Shown here in pieces: positions 50,787 to 62,083 of a stretch of DNA of 64,000 nucleotides. The notes beneath the pieces are model-generated. The model did not search any database, was not told the origin of the DNA, and saw nothing but the letters and a program-made list of their open reading frames with translations. The DNA lies in the NCBI GenBank assembly GCA_033816765.1, contig CM066288.1, positions 4,092,001-4,156,000 on the forward strand, written 5' to 3'. Origin of the DNA: Nothopassalora personata. Taxonomy: Eukaryota > Ascomycota > Dothideomycetes > Mycosphaerellales > Mycosphaerellaceae. Made by a program: the position numbers and the translations under genes. Each line of letters opens with the position of its first letter. Position 1 is the first letter of the stretch.

Positions 50787-51749
50787 ATGACATCCATCAC
50801 GCTGATGCGCTCGCTCTCGCCATCAGCTCGCACCTTGAAACATGTGATCAAACCGGCCGTTGTCGCTGTGACGGCTCCAGCTCCGCGTTCGTGCCACGAT
50901 CCGCAGTCATGTTTGAACAGCTGCAGATGCTTCGCGCGAGTCAACGACATCGACCAGTGGAACAGGGACATTTGGTTCAAGAGCTCGGCCCCGCGATACA
51001 GCCTGCCACCACCTGGGCAGCCGGGCGACCACCAGCCACCCGATGAGAGGACCATCCAGCTGGGCAAGACTGTACGAATCCTGCACGAACGGCTGCCGAC
51101 GTTGTTGAAGGAACCATTGCCTTCCGACATACTCTCCCCGAACATCACACTGCACCTCTTTCCGTCGACGCATCCACATCTGCCGACCGTCTCCGGCCGG
51201 ATAGCCTATATTGCAGCACTCTGGACTGCACCAGTGGCATGGGGCAGGATGCCTCTGATTGGGAATGTGAAGCTTGTCATCCTATCAGAGCGCATGGTAC
51301 GTAATGGAGGGGGCGCAGTGCCTCTAGCGCACAGAGACGAAAAGCTCATCGTGAAGTGGAAGACCTGTGGCAAGACGACCCATCGTGACGGGACAGGCGG
51401 CATCTATCGTGGAGTGGGGTTGGCAGCCGCAAGGGATCCGGTCGATAAGATCAAAGGCTTCATATCGGGGAACTCGGACGAATCAGGCGATGGGAAGAAG
51501 GACGCAGAGGAGTTCTGCGGACTCTTCATCTTCGAGTTTGATGACAAGGGCAGGTTGGCGAAGCACACCATCGAGCATACCGAAGAAGGTGGAGACTATG
51601 ATCGGATGACAAGGGTGGTGTCGGTCACAGACTGGCTACTGGGTCGGTTCAATGGGAAGAAAAAGGAAGATGTGCCAGCTCTTGCTTGGTGCGAGGAACG
51701 ACCAGCCGGTGGTGCAATACATTTGGTCGACAGAAGACCGCGGTACTGA
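50787..51749 (+). CDS. Conserved fungal protein with mitochondrial-type N-terminus, unknown function
   Basis: Single exon, 320 aa from ATG 50787; ATG 50805 is equally possible. The upstream in-frame extension to 50529 lacks the composition of a folded protein. The N-terminus (MRSLSPSARTLKHVIKP) is basic with no acidic residues, and RCFARVNDIDQWNRDIW follows, like a cleaved mitochondrial presequence. The conserved body begins TIQLGKTVRILHERLPTLLK, then LSPNITLHLFPSTHPHLPTV, GRIAYIAALWTAPVAWGRMP, KLIVKWKTCGKTTHRDGTGG, and FCGLFIFEFDDKGRLAKHTI. It ends in TRVVSVTDWLLGRF and a basic tail. I believe orthologues occur across filamentous ascomycetes but cannot name a function; the alternation of strands resembles an NTF2-like fold, which is speculation. 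Confidence 0.75.
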   Translation: MTSITLMRSLSPSARTLKHVIKPAVVAVTAPAPRSCHDPQSCLNSCRCFARVNDIDQWNRDIWFKSSAPRYSLPPPGQPGDHQPPDERTIQLGKTVRILHERLPTLLKEPLPSDILSPNITLHLFPSTHPHLPTVSGRIAYIAALWTAPVAWGRMPLIGNVKLVILSERMVRNGGGAVPLAHRDEKLIVKWKTCGKTTHRDGTGGIYRGVGLAAARDPVDKIKGFISGNSDESGDGKKDAEEFCGLFIFEFDDKGRLAKHTIEHTEEGGDYDRMTRVVSVTDWLLGRFNGKKKEDVPALAWCEERPAGGAIHLVDRRPRY

Positions 51750-53039
51750 TTTGACGAATTCCACGATACCCAGGATGCACGTACGGCGCAACAGGATCGG
51801 TCATGGCGTTCTTGATATTTGATCTGCTTGGCGACTAGTCTCTACTCCACGTGTATATCGCGAGGCAATTGAGAAGGCTAGATGCCTACGAAAGGCCTTT
51901 ACCTGTTCAGCTGGTCACTACCGGGATGGTGCAAACGCTGCCTTCCAAATTCCCGTTTAGTCACGCCGCGCCATGTGGGCGAGTTCATTGTAGATCATTA
52001 TGAACTTGTCACTTTCACAAAGCAGTCTTGAGGAAGTATGTTCATGTCCTCCGGCCTTCCATCTTCTTCTTCCATGGAGATCTCAATTTGGGTGTCGTCA
52101 GTGTCCGTTCTTGGTCACACTGTCTGATATCTAGATAAGACTGCGCTCCTATGGAGCCGAGTTTTCCCGTTGGTCGTCAGGCACATGCGTATGACCATGA
52201 GCTCTCATATGCCTCGGACCCGCACTCTCATCTCATGTATCAGATCACCACCCCCGCTCCGACTTGGCCTCAATGCTTTAGCTTAGGTTGGTATAGGATC
52301 TGCGGTCTTCTAACGAGGAGACATGCTTCAGCTACTGATAACCATAGTATAGAGCTCTAATGCAAACCGTAGAAGTGTTTTATTTATCGCTTATATACCT
52401 TTTTAAAAGTTGAAGAACAAGCTGTATATCTTAAGGATCTATCAGTTAGTGCTAGCACTTTTCATGCTGTGAGTTATAGAAAGCTGCTGACTAATGACTG
52501 CAGTATGCTACGCTACGAGCATAGAGCGCCCTGTGCTCTATTTCGCCCAACTTAGCTTAGCACTCCAGACTTTAACTTACTACCACTACACTTTCGACTG
52601 CAAACAACTTACCGCGAGCGCGACAAAGACCGCACCGCACGCGGGCAACGTGAAATCTCCCGGTCACAAGCAAGCAAAGCCGCACAGAGCGAATAGTGAT
52701 CACCCATACGCGCTCGGGATAATCAAAGACGCGTAACAAGCGTTGACGTGGTAAGTCGAGCCGCCGCGACAAACGCAACTTCTTCCTTCGACCGCTCGCA
52801 GGTATGATGCCTATCGGTCTTGATTCGACAGATTCAATGGCGAATGTCATGTTACACGGTGTCCGATCTTTGACTGCGAAAAGGCATCTGGGAGTTCTTG
52901 TTATAAAGAAGTAGCCGTGCTAATTGATTTAGCAGCATCACGAGTACGACCTGCTACCCTGCCGCATGAGCGTGATTGAAGCTGCCGGTATGAGCAGATA
53001 ACAGACAACGACTAACCTGGCGTACCTCGGCCAGGCAAG
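51750..53039. other. 1.3-kb intergenic region with an AT-rich patch
   Basis: No gene recognised. Roughly 52260-52510 is AT-rich compared with its neighbours (TTTTATTTATCGCTTATATA, TTTTTAAAAGTTGAAG), as in repeat-induced-point-mutation remnants. No open coding frame or terminal repeats were seen. Confidence 0.4.
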
Positions 53040-55640
53040 ATGGAAGTCGAATCTGGCGAAGATGTGTTGATGCACGATGGCGATGTTCTAGAGAGCACAG
53101 AACGACGTCCGGTGCTTACAGACAGTACTGGCACTGATAATCTGACCAAAACTGATCTATCACATCCTGATGCAACAGCGACATCGTCACCGAAAGCCCT
53201 ACCAATCACCACCTCCTCAGTCAAAGGATCTGGCGTTCGGGGAGAGAATGGGTCAGCAGATCAACAGTTCACGGCCAAGAAGGATGGTCCCCGGCCAGCC
53301 AAGTTCAAGAACTTGCCGTACGCTACCTCGCAGACCGGACTCGTGTACGATGTACGGATGCGCTTCCATGTGGAAGCGGAACCCGTAGAGGAAGACATGC
53401 ACCCCGAAGATCCTCGCCGGATACACGCCATCTTCGAGGCATTCGTGAATGCAGGCCTTGCTTGGCGTGAAGGTCAATCTGGGCCCTCGATCGACTACTA
53501 CATGGGTCGTATAGATGCACGGATGGTAACCCGTGAAGAAGTCTGCCTGGTGCACACTGTCGAGCACTGGAATTGGGTTCAATCGTTACGAACACTGAAC
53601 ACAGACCAGCTGAAGGAAGAGCAGCAGCATCCGCCGCATTCGAACGATTCTGTGTATCTATCGACCAGCACGCCGTACTGTGCCGCCCTGTCTGCTGGTG
53701 GTGCGATCGAGGCTTGCAGGGCTGTCCTCCTGGGGAAAGTCAAGAACGTCTTCGCCGTCATCCGACCGCCTGGACATCACGCGGAACGCGAAGACGCGAA
53801 GGGTTTCTGCTTTTATGACAATTGCAGTATAGCGACCAAGGCTTGTCAAGCTGAATTCGGAGAGAAATGCCGAAAGGTCCTTATCCTCGACTGGGATGTG
53901 CATCATGGCAATGGTATCCAAGAAGCAAATTACGACGACCCGAATGTTCTATACATTTCATTGCATGTGCATAAGAAGGGTGCTTTCTATCCCGAACGTT
54001 CCTATCGTGACAACAGACTGGCGTATGGAGATCACCTACACTGCGGCCGAGGTGCAGCAATCGGCAAAAACATCAACATTCCTTGGAGTAAAGCGGGCAT
54101 GGGAGATGCCGACTACATCTACGCCTTCCAGCAGATTGTAATGCCGATAGCAATAGAATTCGATCCAGATTTGGTCGTCATTGCAGCTGGATTCGATGCA
54201 GCCGAAGGAGACATGCTAGGTGGCTGCAAGGTGTCACCTGCAGGATATGCGCACATGACACATATGCTCATGTCGCTGGCAGAGGGCAGGATGGCAGTCT
54301 GCTTAGAAGGTGGTTACAACCTCGAGTCCATCTCCAGATCAGCTACGGCTGTCGCAAGGACCATGATGGGCGAGCCTCCCGACAGGTTAGCAGAGACCAC
54401 ACCGTCCATTTCTGCTGTCGATGATGTCAAGCTTGTTCTGCGACAGCAGAGCAAGTTCTGGTCGTGCTTGTTCCCCAAGAACCCCTCAGAAAGACTCGCC
54501 GGCCCTCCTCATGGAGTTCGCATGCACAATGTCGTGCGGGAGTGGCAAGCAGAGACAATGTTCACGGAGTACCGGATGATCCCCCTTGCAGTGCAACAGC
54601 AAGAGCTGGCTTGCGAGTTTGAGAATCAAGTGCTGGCGACGTATGTCTTCCCGCATTGCATCGGTCATGGGCATCCTACTGACATTCTTTAGACCCAATT
54701 ACAGCACTGCTCGGCCTTTGCTGCTCATTCTCCACGATCCTCCAGAAGTCTTAGCCTCGGCTGACCCAAGGACTGGCAGGATTGAACTTCACAACACATG
54801 GCTGGTAAGTTTCCCCATTCTACTGCGCTACTGCGCGCAGACAAGCGGCTGACGTGATCTAAGACTGATATTGTGAAGACCTACGTTGAGTGGGCCGTGC
54901 GTCAAGGCTTTGCTGTTATCGATGTCAACCTTCCCAGGCATCGAGCCGATTACGACGAGGACAATCAGGGACATAAAGAGACCGACAGCGTCGAGTTCCG
55001 GACACGCGAAGCAACGAAAGTCCTTACATATCTGTGGGAGAATCACATCGAGCTCCACGATGCAACCCATATCTTCCTCATGGGAACAAATATCGGACAC
55101 GGAGCGATCCTGAACTTCATCAAGGCGCATGAAGACCAGGCGCAGAACCTGATGACAAGGGTTATCTCTTTCGTGCAGGATGTCCCACTGATCTCTTGCA
55201 AATCCCTGACAAACGATCTACTTCCAGCATGGTACTACAGAAGCTCAATGGTCTTCGTGGCAAACGACCACAGCTACTGGGCCACCGAATTCGCCCGAAA
55301 GCTCAAGAAACGCTTTGGTCGAGTGAGCAGAAGTGAAGAAAGTTCGATCAGCGACATGCTTCTCGAGCACCGCGACGAGATTTTCAGGACGCTGCTCAAT
55401 GACACAGCAGCATGGCGCGCCTCAAAGCCAAGAAGTGAGGACGAAGACGACATGAATGTCACTGAATCAGGTCCAGCGGAAAGTCCCAGTCCGAAAAAGA
55501 TGCCTCCATTCGGGAATGTGATCCTGTCACCGGTACCTAAGGCCTCTGCGGTGTCCAGCTCGGCGGCGAGCAATGGAGGCTCTAGTCCTTCGAGACTTCC
55601 TCCAGTTGGGAATTTTGCGATGTCGTCGCCCAAGCGATAG
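53040..55640 (+). CDS. HDA1: Class II histone deacetylase HDA1 with C-terminal Arb2 domain
   Basis: Zinc-dependent lysine deacetylase of the HDA1/Clr3 type, acting on histones H3 and H2B in repression. Three exons: 53040-54640, 54693-54804 and 54864-55640; 829 aa. The first 90 residues are disordered. The deacetylase domain spans about 95-480: FAVIRPPGHHAERED (active-site His pair near residue 243), VLILDWDVHHGNGIQ (zinc ligands Asp/His), and VVIAAGFDAAEGDMLGG, then LEGGYNLESIS with the catalytic Tyr-containing loop. The Arb2 domain begins across intron 1 (ARPLLLILHDPPEVLASADP) and continues WAVRQGFAVIDVNLPRHRAD and HIFLMGTNIGHGAILNFI. A Ser/Pro-rich tail ends NFAMSSPKR. Deacetylase plus Arb2 is the Hda1/Clr3 signature. 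Confidence 0.95.
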
Positions 55641-55848
55641 AACATTGTAGTTAGGACAGTATCGTGAATGCGAGAGAGAATCCAGGGGAGACATTGACAG
55701 GAGCGCGCGAAATACTCCTGACTTTGATGATGTATTGCTACAGCTAGAGATCGAGGGCGCTCAGTAACTGCGTAGTAGCCTTATCGGCTGCGAATTGCGA
55801 ACTTCTGACACTCTGGATGCGCTTCGTCTTCCCGTTAGCTTTCTACTT

Positions 55849-56215
55849 TCACTTCTCGATGTCGCCTTGATATGGGCACGGCGCTCCAGGGGACAGAGCC
55901 CAATGCGGCAGCGCACCAACCCGCTTCGCGAGCTCGTGCATCTTCTGACCCAGTCCTACCTCCACCCTCATCGCTCCAGTGCCGCGGACCGGTGGTGGTA
56001 ACGGCAGCAGATCCCTTTCTCCCACGTCCAACTCGTATGGTCGGACTGGCTCTAGAGGCGGCGCAGCACGCTACAAAACAGCACTTGTTAGCTCGAGTCA
56101 GGCAAGGCGAGCACTAATTTCACAGGTCTACTCCTGCAGCTGAGACAGACACACTGCATGGATAGCTAGACGCGCTTGTACGTACTTTCGCGAAGTGGAT
56201 GTGGGAGAGAGACAT
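55849..56215 (-). CDS. Small 83-aa fungal protein of unknown function
   Basis: Two exons, 56186-56215 and 55849-56070, joined over a 115-nt intron (GTACGT donor, GAGCTAAC branch, TTTTGTAG acceptor). The first exon is only 30 nt and codes MSLSHIHFAK. The second reads RAAPPLEPVRPYELDVGERD, then LLPLPPPVRGTGAMRVEVGL, GQKMHELAKRVGALPHW and ALSPGAPCPYQGDIEK. No signal peptide or membrane helix. The Arg-Pro-Tyr-Glu-Leu and GTGAMRVEVG words look conserved, but I cannot name a family. It lies in the 3' flank of HDA1, tail to tail, 208 bp away. A frame on the same strand that starts further upstream (56445) is considered spurious. Confidence 0.6.
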
Positions 56216-56782
56216 GATATGACATGACATGGCTTTCGGCTCTGCGTGTCGGCACTGCTCATGTCGAAGTCCACGGTAGTGAGCGGCATCGCGCCATGAT
56301 AGCCAGATCCTGCTGCATGGATTCTCATGTCGTGGGTGGCTGGGGTTGCTGAATTTCCAGCCTGGCTGGAAGAGGAGTATCTGGTGGGCGGTGTTAGGTC
56401 GCGCGATATGTCCAGAGCGGAAGCAAGTATCTTACCTCGAACCATTATCTATAGTTGATCATGGCAGCGCGATATGTAGGGGACGTCCCATACATGGTTG
56501 GCTGTCGTTGTTGAAAGAAAATGTAAGAAGAGTCTCAGACCAACAGATTCAAATGATACTCTCGGCCAGCAAGATGTGTGGTAGGTACAGAAGGATCTCG
56601 AGAGAGGTGGAGGAACCGGGGGAAAGCATTTTCCGAGACAAGACTAGAGTTACTAAACCACACTGAGCTTCTTTGTTGTCAGGTCTCACAGCTCGTCAAT
56701 CTTGTCACCAGAGTCTACTTCATGTCCGTCACAAGCGTCATTCGCACCTGCATAGTCTTCCGGCAAACATATCCGCCCTCAT
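56216..56782. other. Intergenic region
   Basis: About 570 bp between the small 83-aa gene and the sugar transporter; no gene recognised. Confidence 0.4.
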
Positions 56783-58598
56783 CTACTCGTTGTCCTTCAC
56801 ATCAATAACAGTCGACTTGAACTTCCTCGCCGGCACCTTGCGCTTGAACAAGATATCAAGCTCACGGTACGACCGATGCTTCATCTCAGGAAGGCCAAAG
56901 TACGCCACGACCCAACAGAACAGCGCAGTCCCACCCCAGATATACCCACACTTACCAGCCAGGCCCCATCCGGTTGGATTGAGCATCTCAGAAGCCAAAA
57001 AGATGCAAGGGATCTCGATGAGGTAGTATGCACCACGACCGACACCTGTACTGAGAGCGCGTAGCTGGACGGAAGATGTCTCGGCGATGACGGTGTACGA
57101 GATCGGGCCCATGAAACCTGCGAAGACGAAGGAGATGACAACCCCAAGGACGGCCTGGGCGTAGTTCGTTGCGGTACTCTGCGTGATGGAGGCGCAGACA
57201 CCTAGGAGGACAAGCATTGTGACATTTATGGCTGTGCCCCAAAGGTAGATTGTTCTTCTCCCGAACCAAGCTGTGAGGAACCAGCTACCGATGTTGGCGA
57301 CCAGACCCAAAGCCGAGTTGATGATACCTAGCTGGAACGAGAAGTCGGTATCGATGCCGGCTTGAGTGAAGAAGAAGACGGCCTGGTTGGCGATGAGGTT
57401 GCCAGCGAGGTTCTGTGATGCGTAGATGAGGCAGATGATCATCGTTCGTCGGAGATCAACGCCCTTGAAGAGGTCCAGGATGGAGGGATTGCCACCGAGA
57501 CTGTGCTCGATCTCGACCGTACGCTCGATCATGGCGAGGGCGTTTTCGGCGTTGCCGTCCGATTTGCGGCCAAGCCGTACGAGGGAGCGGAGAGCCTGCT
57601 CCTTTCTGCCTTTGCGAACAAGCCACCTGGTCCATCGTCAGCTTATGTCAGAGGAGCATCTCATGAGCAGAACCTACCATGGAGATTCCGGAGCGAAGAG
57701 CACGAGAACCAGAATGGGAGTCTAGAAGAGTCAACACTCGGAAGTACTGTTGCATGAGACAGTCACTTACTGGGAAGAGCCATTGCAATGCGAGAGGCGC
57801 CCGCCATGCCCACTCATCCAGTCTTTGGTTGTAAGCATAGGTCACGCCGGCTACTAGGAGACCTCCGATCGACCATGACATCTGCAGAGTGCCTGTACAC
57901 GCACCACGAAGTGCCAGAGGCACAACTTCCGAAGCATAAGCAGGGGCATTGGCGATGAAGAACCCCCAAGGAACTCCCTCCAGCAGCTGACCGACTGTGA
58001 GTAGTACGAGTGAATTTGCCTGTACGTGGATGTCAGCGCAGGATCTATGAAGTCGTACACACCCGACACGTACGAAGAAAGAGACGAAGATTGTGGCGTT
58101 CATGAGCATCAGCCCAATGATAGTTGTCCACCGATACCCAATCTTGGTAGTAATGGGACCTGCGATAAAGACGCCTAGGAAAGCACCACACTGGCCGGCT
58201 GCAAAGAGAGCGCTTTGCCACTTGGACTCGATTGCCTTCCCGCCCTCTCCAATATCAACACCATATACCTCGATGAAATGTGGTAGCGCCACAAAGTTGC
58301 CGGACAAGAACATCTGGAACGACTCCATCACCTGTTCCAAACGTTAGTTTGTATTGGTACAGGTGAGTGCTTGCATTGTGCTTACAATCGTGAAGCAGAA
58401 AACGAAAGCCCAAAAGCAAGCCATCTTGTGGCTCTTAACAGCCTGCCACATGCTCTGCTCATGCTCTTCATTCTCGCCTTGAAAAGCATCGTTCATCAAG
58501 TCTTTATCGACGAGAACTTCAGAGTGGTAGACATCCTTCTCTTTCAAGTCGTGTACCGAGACACGTTCGTCAGGAGACTCGGTCCTGACCTCAGCCAT
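56783..58598 (-). CDS. MFS sugar transporter (alpha-glucoside / maltose permease type)
   Basis: Proton-coupled plasma-membrane sugar importer, 12 TM. Five exons: 58386-58598, 58059-58331, 57771-58019, 57678-57721 and 56783-57626; 540 aa. Joins are in frame: CFTI to VMESFQMFLSGNF, VRVGC to ANSLVLLTVGQLLEG, WLFP to TPILVLVLFAPESPW, and W to LVRKGRKEQALRSL. Family marks include GAFLGVFIAGPITTKIGYRW, LEGVPWGFFIANAPAYASEV, the PESPWWLVRKGR signature after TM6, and PISYTVIAETSSVQLR in the second half. The 44-nt exon 4 and a 39-nt third-phase intron (58020-58058) are unusually small; the latter is divisible by three with no stop, so retention would add 13 residues. The acidic N-terminus is cytosolic. 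Confidence 0.85.
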
Positions 58599-59207
58599 GC
58601 TGGAGAACTCTTTCGTGCTGACTGCTAATAGTGATCTTGGTGGTGGTTATCAAAAGGGTTGAGCACGCGAAGACAAGGGTAGAGCCTGTGCAGCACTCTG
58701 TGCTCTATATGTGACCTCGCGCTCAAGCATTGTCGCAGCACTCTCATTCGTGGACGATCTGCAGAACCATATGAGAGCGCCGAAGGATACAGTCCGCGAT
58801 GGCTGAGACCAAGCTTTCCAGAGCGTTACATTTGGAGCCGCTGCGACTGTGCATCGCCAGAGAGTTGCAAGCGAAGCATATCAAGCACTCATTGTCGAAG
58901 GAAGCTAGTGCAACGCCACGTGCCGTGTCGGCAATGTGGATCTGTGGAGATGAAAGTACCAAGAGTCTGGTTGAATCTTGGAGAGAGGCCTTGCGGCCCT
59001 TACTGGTGGAAATTGAAACATAGCCTTGGGGTGCAGCCCTCGGCGCCAAGTATACCACCTCTTCGTTGGGTGGAGAAGGTCTCGTGACAATTCGGTCGCT
59101 GATCGGCTCCTCATACGCCACATTTGGAGGCGACTGGGCAGTTCGGGATGCCTCGTTCTTACAAATCTGTGGCCGCATATGCCAGCATATGATGCAGATT
59201 CCAGACA
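58599..59207. other. Intergenic region
   Basis: About 610 bp. A 74-codon plus-strand frame at 58799-59023 (AETKLSRALHLEPLRLCIAR) and a longer minus-strand frame over the same bases are both open. Neither has a recognisable family, so no gene is called. Confidence 0.4.
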
Positions 59208-61577
59208 TCACCCATGCTTGTCGCCGGCAAAGCCCATCTCCTCAATACTATCACTGGCAGGGCCATTGTCATCTTTATTTTTGTCTGGAGAGACTTCCGA
59301 CAGCATGCTGGACACTTTGTTGACGTATCTTGTCATACTCTCGCAAAGTCGATCAAGAACAAATTCGGCTTCACTCTGATTTGCCATCATGGGACTGTCC
59401 TCTCCAATCCAGTCCCACTCTATCAGACCTTCGTCTTCCTCTTCGACTCTCTTCTCCTCACTGCTGGCAGTGAAGCGGATGAGCTCAGTAAATTCGACCC
59501 ACTCTTCATAGGCATATCTCTTCCTGGCATGATATCTGACATCACCTGCGGTCTTGCGAATGCCTTTAGCCAGTCTCTTCGCGAGCTCCTGCTCCGTAGG
59601 TCCGTCTTCTTTAGCGAGCTCATCCACTGTGGGCGGCTCGTTTGTCTCAGGTCCTGGACCTGTTGGAAAGCCATCCTCAAGACGCTTCCGTTCCTGCTTC
59701 CGGTCTTTACGCCGCTGCAGCCAGCTCAAGAGCCAAGGATGCCTATTCAAGAACGACCTATATGCACCCTTCTGGGGGAGCACCGTGAAGTCTGCTAGCC
59801 CCGAGGTGCCACGTTTGAATTTGTTGATGACAGTCTCTCCAAGATCACTGACTAAGATGGTCATCGTGGGTACGGCGACCAAGCTCCACAAGACAAAGAA
59901 TGGTCGACCAGCGTTGCTCTTTGGCGCCAGGTCGCCGTACCCGATGGTGAGAAGACAGACGTAGCAAAAGTAAAGAGCTTGAAAGTAGGTCATGCCTTGA
60001 ACATCCCTTTCGCATTGCCAGAAGACAACAGCGCCGACGCACCAGAGAACACCGAAAGCTGTGACCGACAGAAATAATGCATACCAGTTCTTGAAGCGTG
60101 AAGTACTATACTGGATCTTGCGCATGGCATTGAATCGGTCTTTCTCCTCTCGAAGTAGCAGTAGCTTCGGCTTTCTCGTGCGTCGCTTTTGTGGTCGCAA
60201 GAGAATGCTGCTGGCTTTCTGAACAACACCAGGCGTGCCAGAACGCCTGCTCTGCGAGGGATTCTCGGTATCATCATCGACCGCAAAGTCAATTTTCTGA
60301 TCTTTCGGTAGATCAACGGCGTCAAACGGTGCCGAGATAACTGGTGGTTGACCCTCGAGAAACGTGTTCCGCCGTTCCAGCTCGAGAGATGTCGTGACGG
60401 TTCGGTCCATAGTCCTCACTCTTGTCCTCTCGACATGTCGTTTGATCACATTCTCGGAGCTAAGTTCAGCAGCAAATTTCGTAATGCTGGAAACCATGAG
60501 ACCGAGCATGATGATGCCTCCAACAGAATAGGGAAAGACCAGACCCCGGCCGATGTTGCTCGAGGGGTACAGGTCTCCAAAACCCACGGTCAAGATCGTC
60601 ACATCGCAGTAGTAAAGACTGTTAACATAGCTCCAGCTGACACCCAGACTGTGATCGCCATACATGCTCTCGATCCGGGAGAAGACCGCGGCGCCACCTG
60701 CCAGCCAGATGAAGAACAGCATAGTTTGTAGGATCAAAGTTCGCTGACTCTCTGTGAGAGCAAAGTGCTGCGGATAGTGTCCAAGCCAATAACCAAGCAT
60801 ATTGACCATCAGGAGCGTGGCGCAGATCATGTACATGCAAGCAGCGATCACGGCATACCAGAATCCCTGTGTGTAGGTCTGCTGAGGCCTGGCAGGCGCT
60901 TCGTGTAGTTCCATTGCCACGGTGATGCCCAGCAGGATGCCAGTGGCGATATACCAGCAAATAATGGTCACTGGCAAAGCAATGATGTACCGAATTCTGT
61001 CCGTGAAGTTGCAGAGCAGAAAGAAGTTCCCGATAAATCCAACGATGAGGCTAACAACATTGAGATTGTAGCACCATCTGGGATCTGAGAAATCGTGACC
61101 ATCAAGTTGCGATCCAAGAGTCGTCAAGTCGCCGGTGAATTGACATGCTCTCGCAGCCTCGCCTCCCTCGATGCCAGTGGCCAGACACATTCGCCAGGAA
61201 GTCACCAGCGCTGCCACAGAGAAGACATTGGCAAGAGGTCCGACGGCAGCCGCAATGAGAGGGATGGCGATGCTGGCAAACCACCAATCTTGCTCATCGT
61301 CGCCGGTCCACTCTCTGAGATGAAACTTCCACCACTTGCGACCCGTCTCCGTGCGTTCAAGAGCTATTGACTCAGACTTCGGCCTTTCTGAGTCGCGGCG
61401 CACAGAGAGTTGTCGTCGAGAGCTTCGTCGTCGTTTGGCATATTCGTGAGGGTGTTGCGTATGAATGCCAAGTGGTCCTGTCTGCGACTGCCAGTCGCCA
61501 CCGTATGTGCCGTGTCCTTGCCGAAGCTGGAGGTCTGCGTTGATCTCTGGTTGTACGCCGGTGTGGGGATCCGCCAT
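59208..61577 (-). CDS. TOK1: TOK-type outward-rectifier potassium channel (two-pore, 8 TM)
   Basis: Plasma-membrane K+ channel of the fungal TOK family. Single exon, 789 aa. Six hydrophobic segments come before and around the first pore loop, DVTILTVGFGDLYPSS (selectivity filter GFGD near residue 329). After a long cytosolic loop of about 150 residues, two more segments flank the second pore, VCLLTIGYGDLAPKS (GYGD near residue 546). The 2-pore, 6+2 TM layout is unique to fungal TOK channels. The N-terminus is basic (AKRRRSSRRQLSVRRDSERP) and the C-terminal tail is long and acidic, ending IEEMGFAGDKHG. Both basic loops contain RxxS-type sites that might be phosphorylated; that is inference. 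Confidence 0.95.
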   Translation of the reverse strand: MADPHTGVQPEINADLQLRQGHGTYGGDWQSQTGPLGIHTQHPHEYAKRRRSSRRQLSVRRDSERPKSESIALERTETGRKWWKFHLREWTGDDEQDWWFASIAIPLIAAAVGPLANVFSVAALVTSWRMCLATGIEGGEAARACQFTGDLTTLGSQLDGHDFSDPRWCYNLNVVSLIVGFIGNFFLLCNFTDRIRYIIALPVTIICWYIATGILLGITVAMELHEAPARPQQTYTQGFWYAVIAACMYMICATLLMVNMLGYWLGHYPQHFALTESQRTLILQTMLFFIWLAGGAAVFSRIESMYGDHSLGVSWSYVNSLYYCDVTILTVGFGDLYPSSNIGRGLVFPYSVGGIIMLGLMVSSITKFAAELSSENVIKRHVERTRVRTMDRTVTTSLELERRNTFLEGQPPVISAPFDAVDLPKDQKIDFAVDDDTENPSQSRRSGTPGVVQKASSILLRPQKRRTRKPKLLLLREEKDRFNAMRKIQYSTSRFKNWYALFLSVTAFGVLWCVGAVVFWQCERDVQGMTYFQALYFCYVCLLTIGYGDLAPKSNAGRPFFVLWSLVAVPTMTILVSDLGETVINKFKRGTSGLADFTVLPQKGAYRSFLNRHPWLLSWLQRRKDRKQERKRLEDGFPTGPGPETNEPPTVDELAKEDGPTEQELAKRLAKGIRKTAGDVRYHARKRYAYEEWVEFTELIRFTASSEEKRVEEEDEGLIEWDWIGEDSPMMANQSEAEFVLDRLCESMTRYVNKVSSMLSEVSPDKNKDDNGPASDSIEEMGFAGDKHG

Positions 61578-62083
61578 GGTCTAATGATTAGTTCTGAGGC
61601 TCATGCTGGACTTGAGCAGTTCATGGCACCGGTGGTTGGTCAAGACAATGGTCGACCTGACATGCAATGGTCATTCGCAAGCAAAAAACAACCTAGATTT
61701 CGCAGCTAGCCATGTGGTAGAGACAAGGTACTTGGAGTGGATGGACGACTTGCGCCACCACACAACTGTTTCGGTAGTGATGCCGCGCTCCGACGCTTTC
61801 TGTCTGTCGGTCGGTCTTAGGAATCACGAATGTATCCCTCTGAGTCGTGTGCCTGCGAGTCGATGCCGTGCTTGGCGGACGATGTTGATGTTCTTGCAGA
61901 CTCTGGACACATGTTGGGAACGAAAGTCGTAGTTGGTAGTGGCGATCGGAGCCGAGCCGTGAGAGTTTTGGTCAGTGCTTGGTCATGCTGAAGTGCTTCA
62001 TGTGAGCAGAGTACTTCTTCTATATACGCAATTGCACTATGTGCAATCATGCACCAGTCGCCATCTACAGTAGTAGGCTAGAA
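61578..62083. other. Intergenic region
   Basis: About 510 bp with the promoter of the K+ channel gene and the 3' end of the PPR gene. Nothing else recognised. Confidence 0.4.

Noticed and set aside
58799..59211. Overlapping plus and minus open frames between the sugar transporter and K+ channel genes
   Set aside because: Both strands are open over the same bases, no family is visible, and no splice partner was found.
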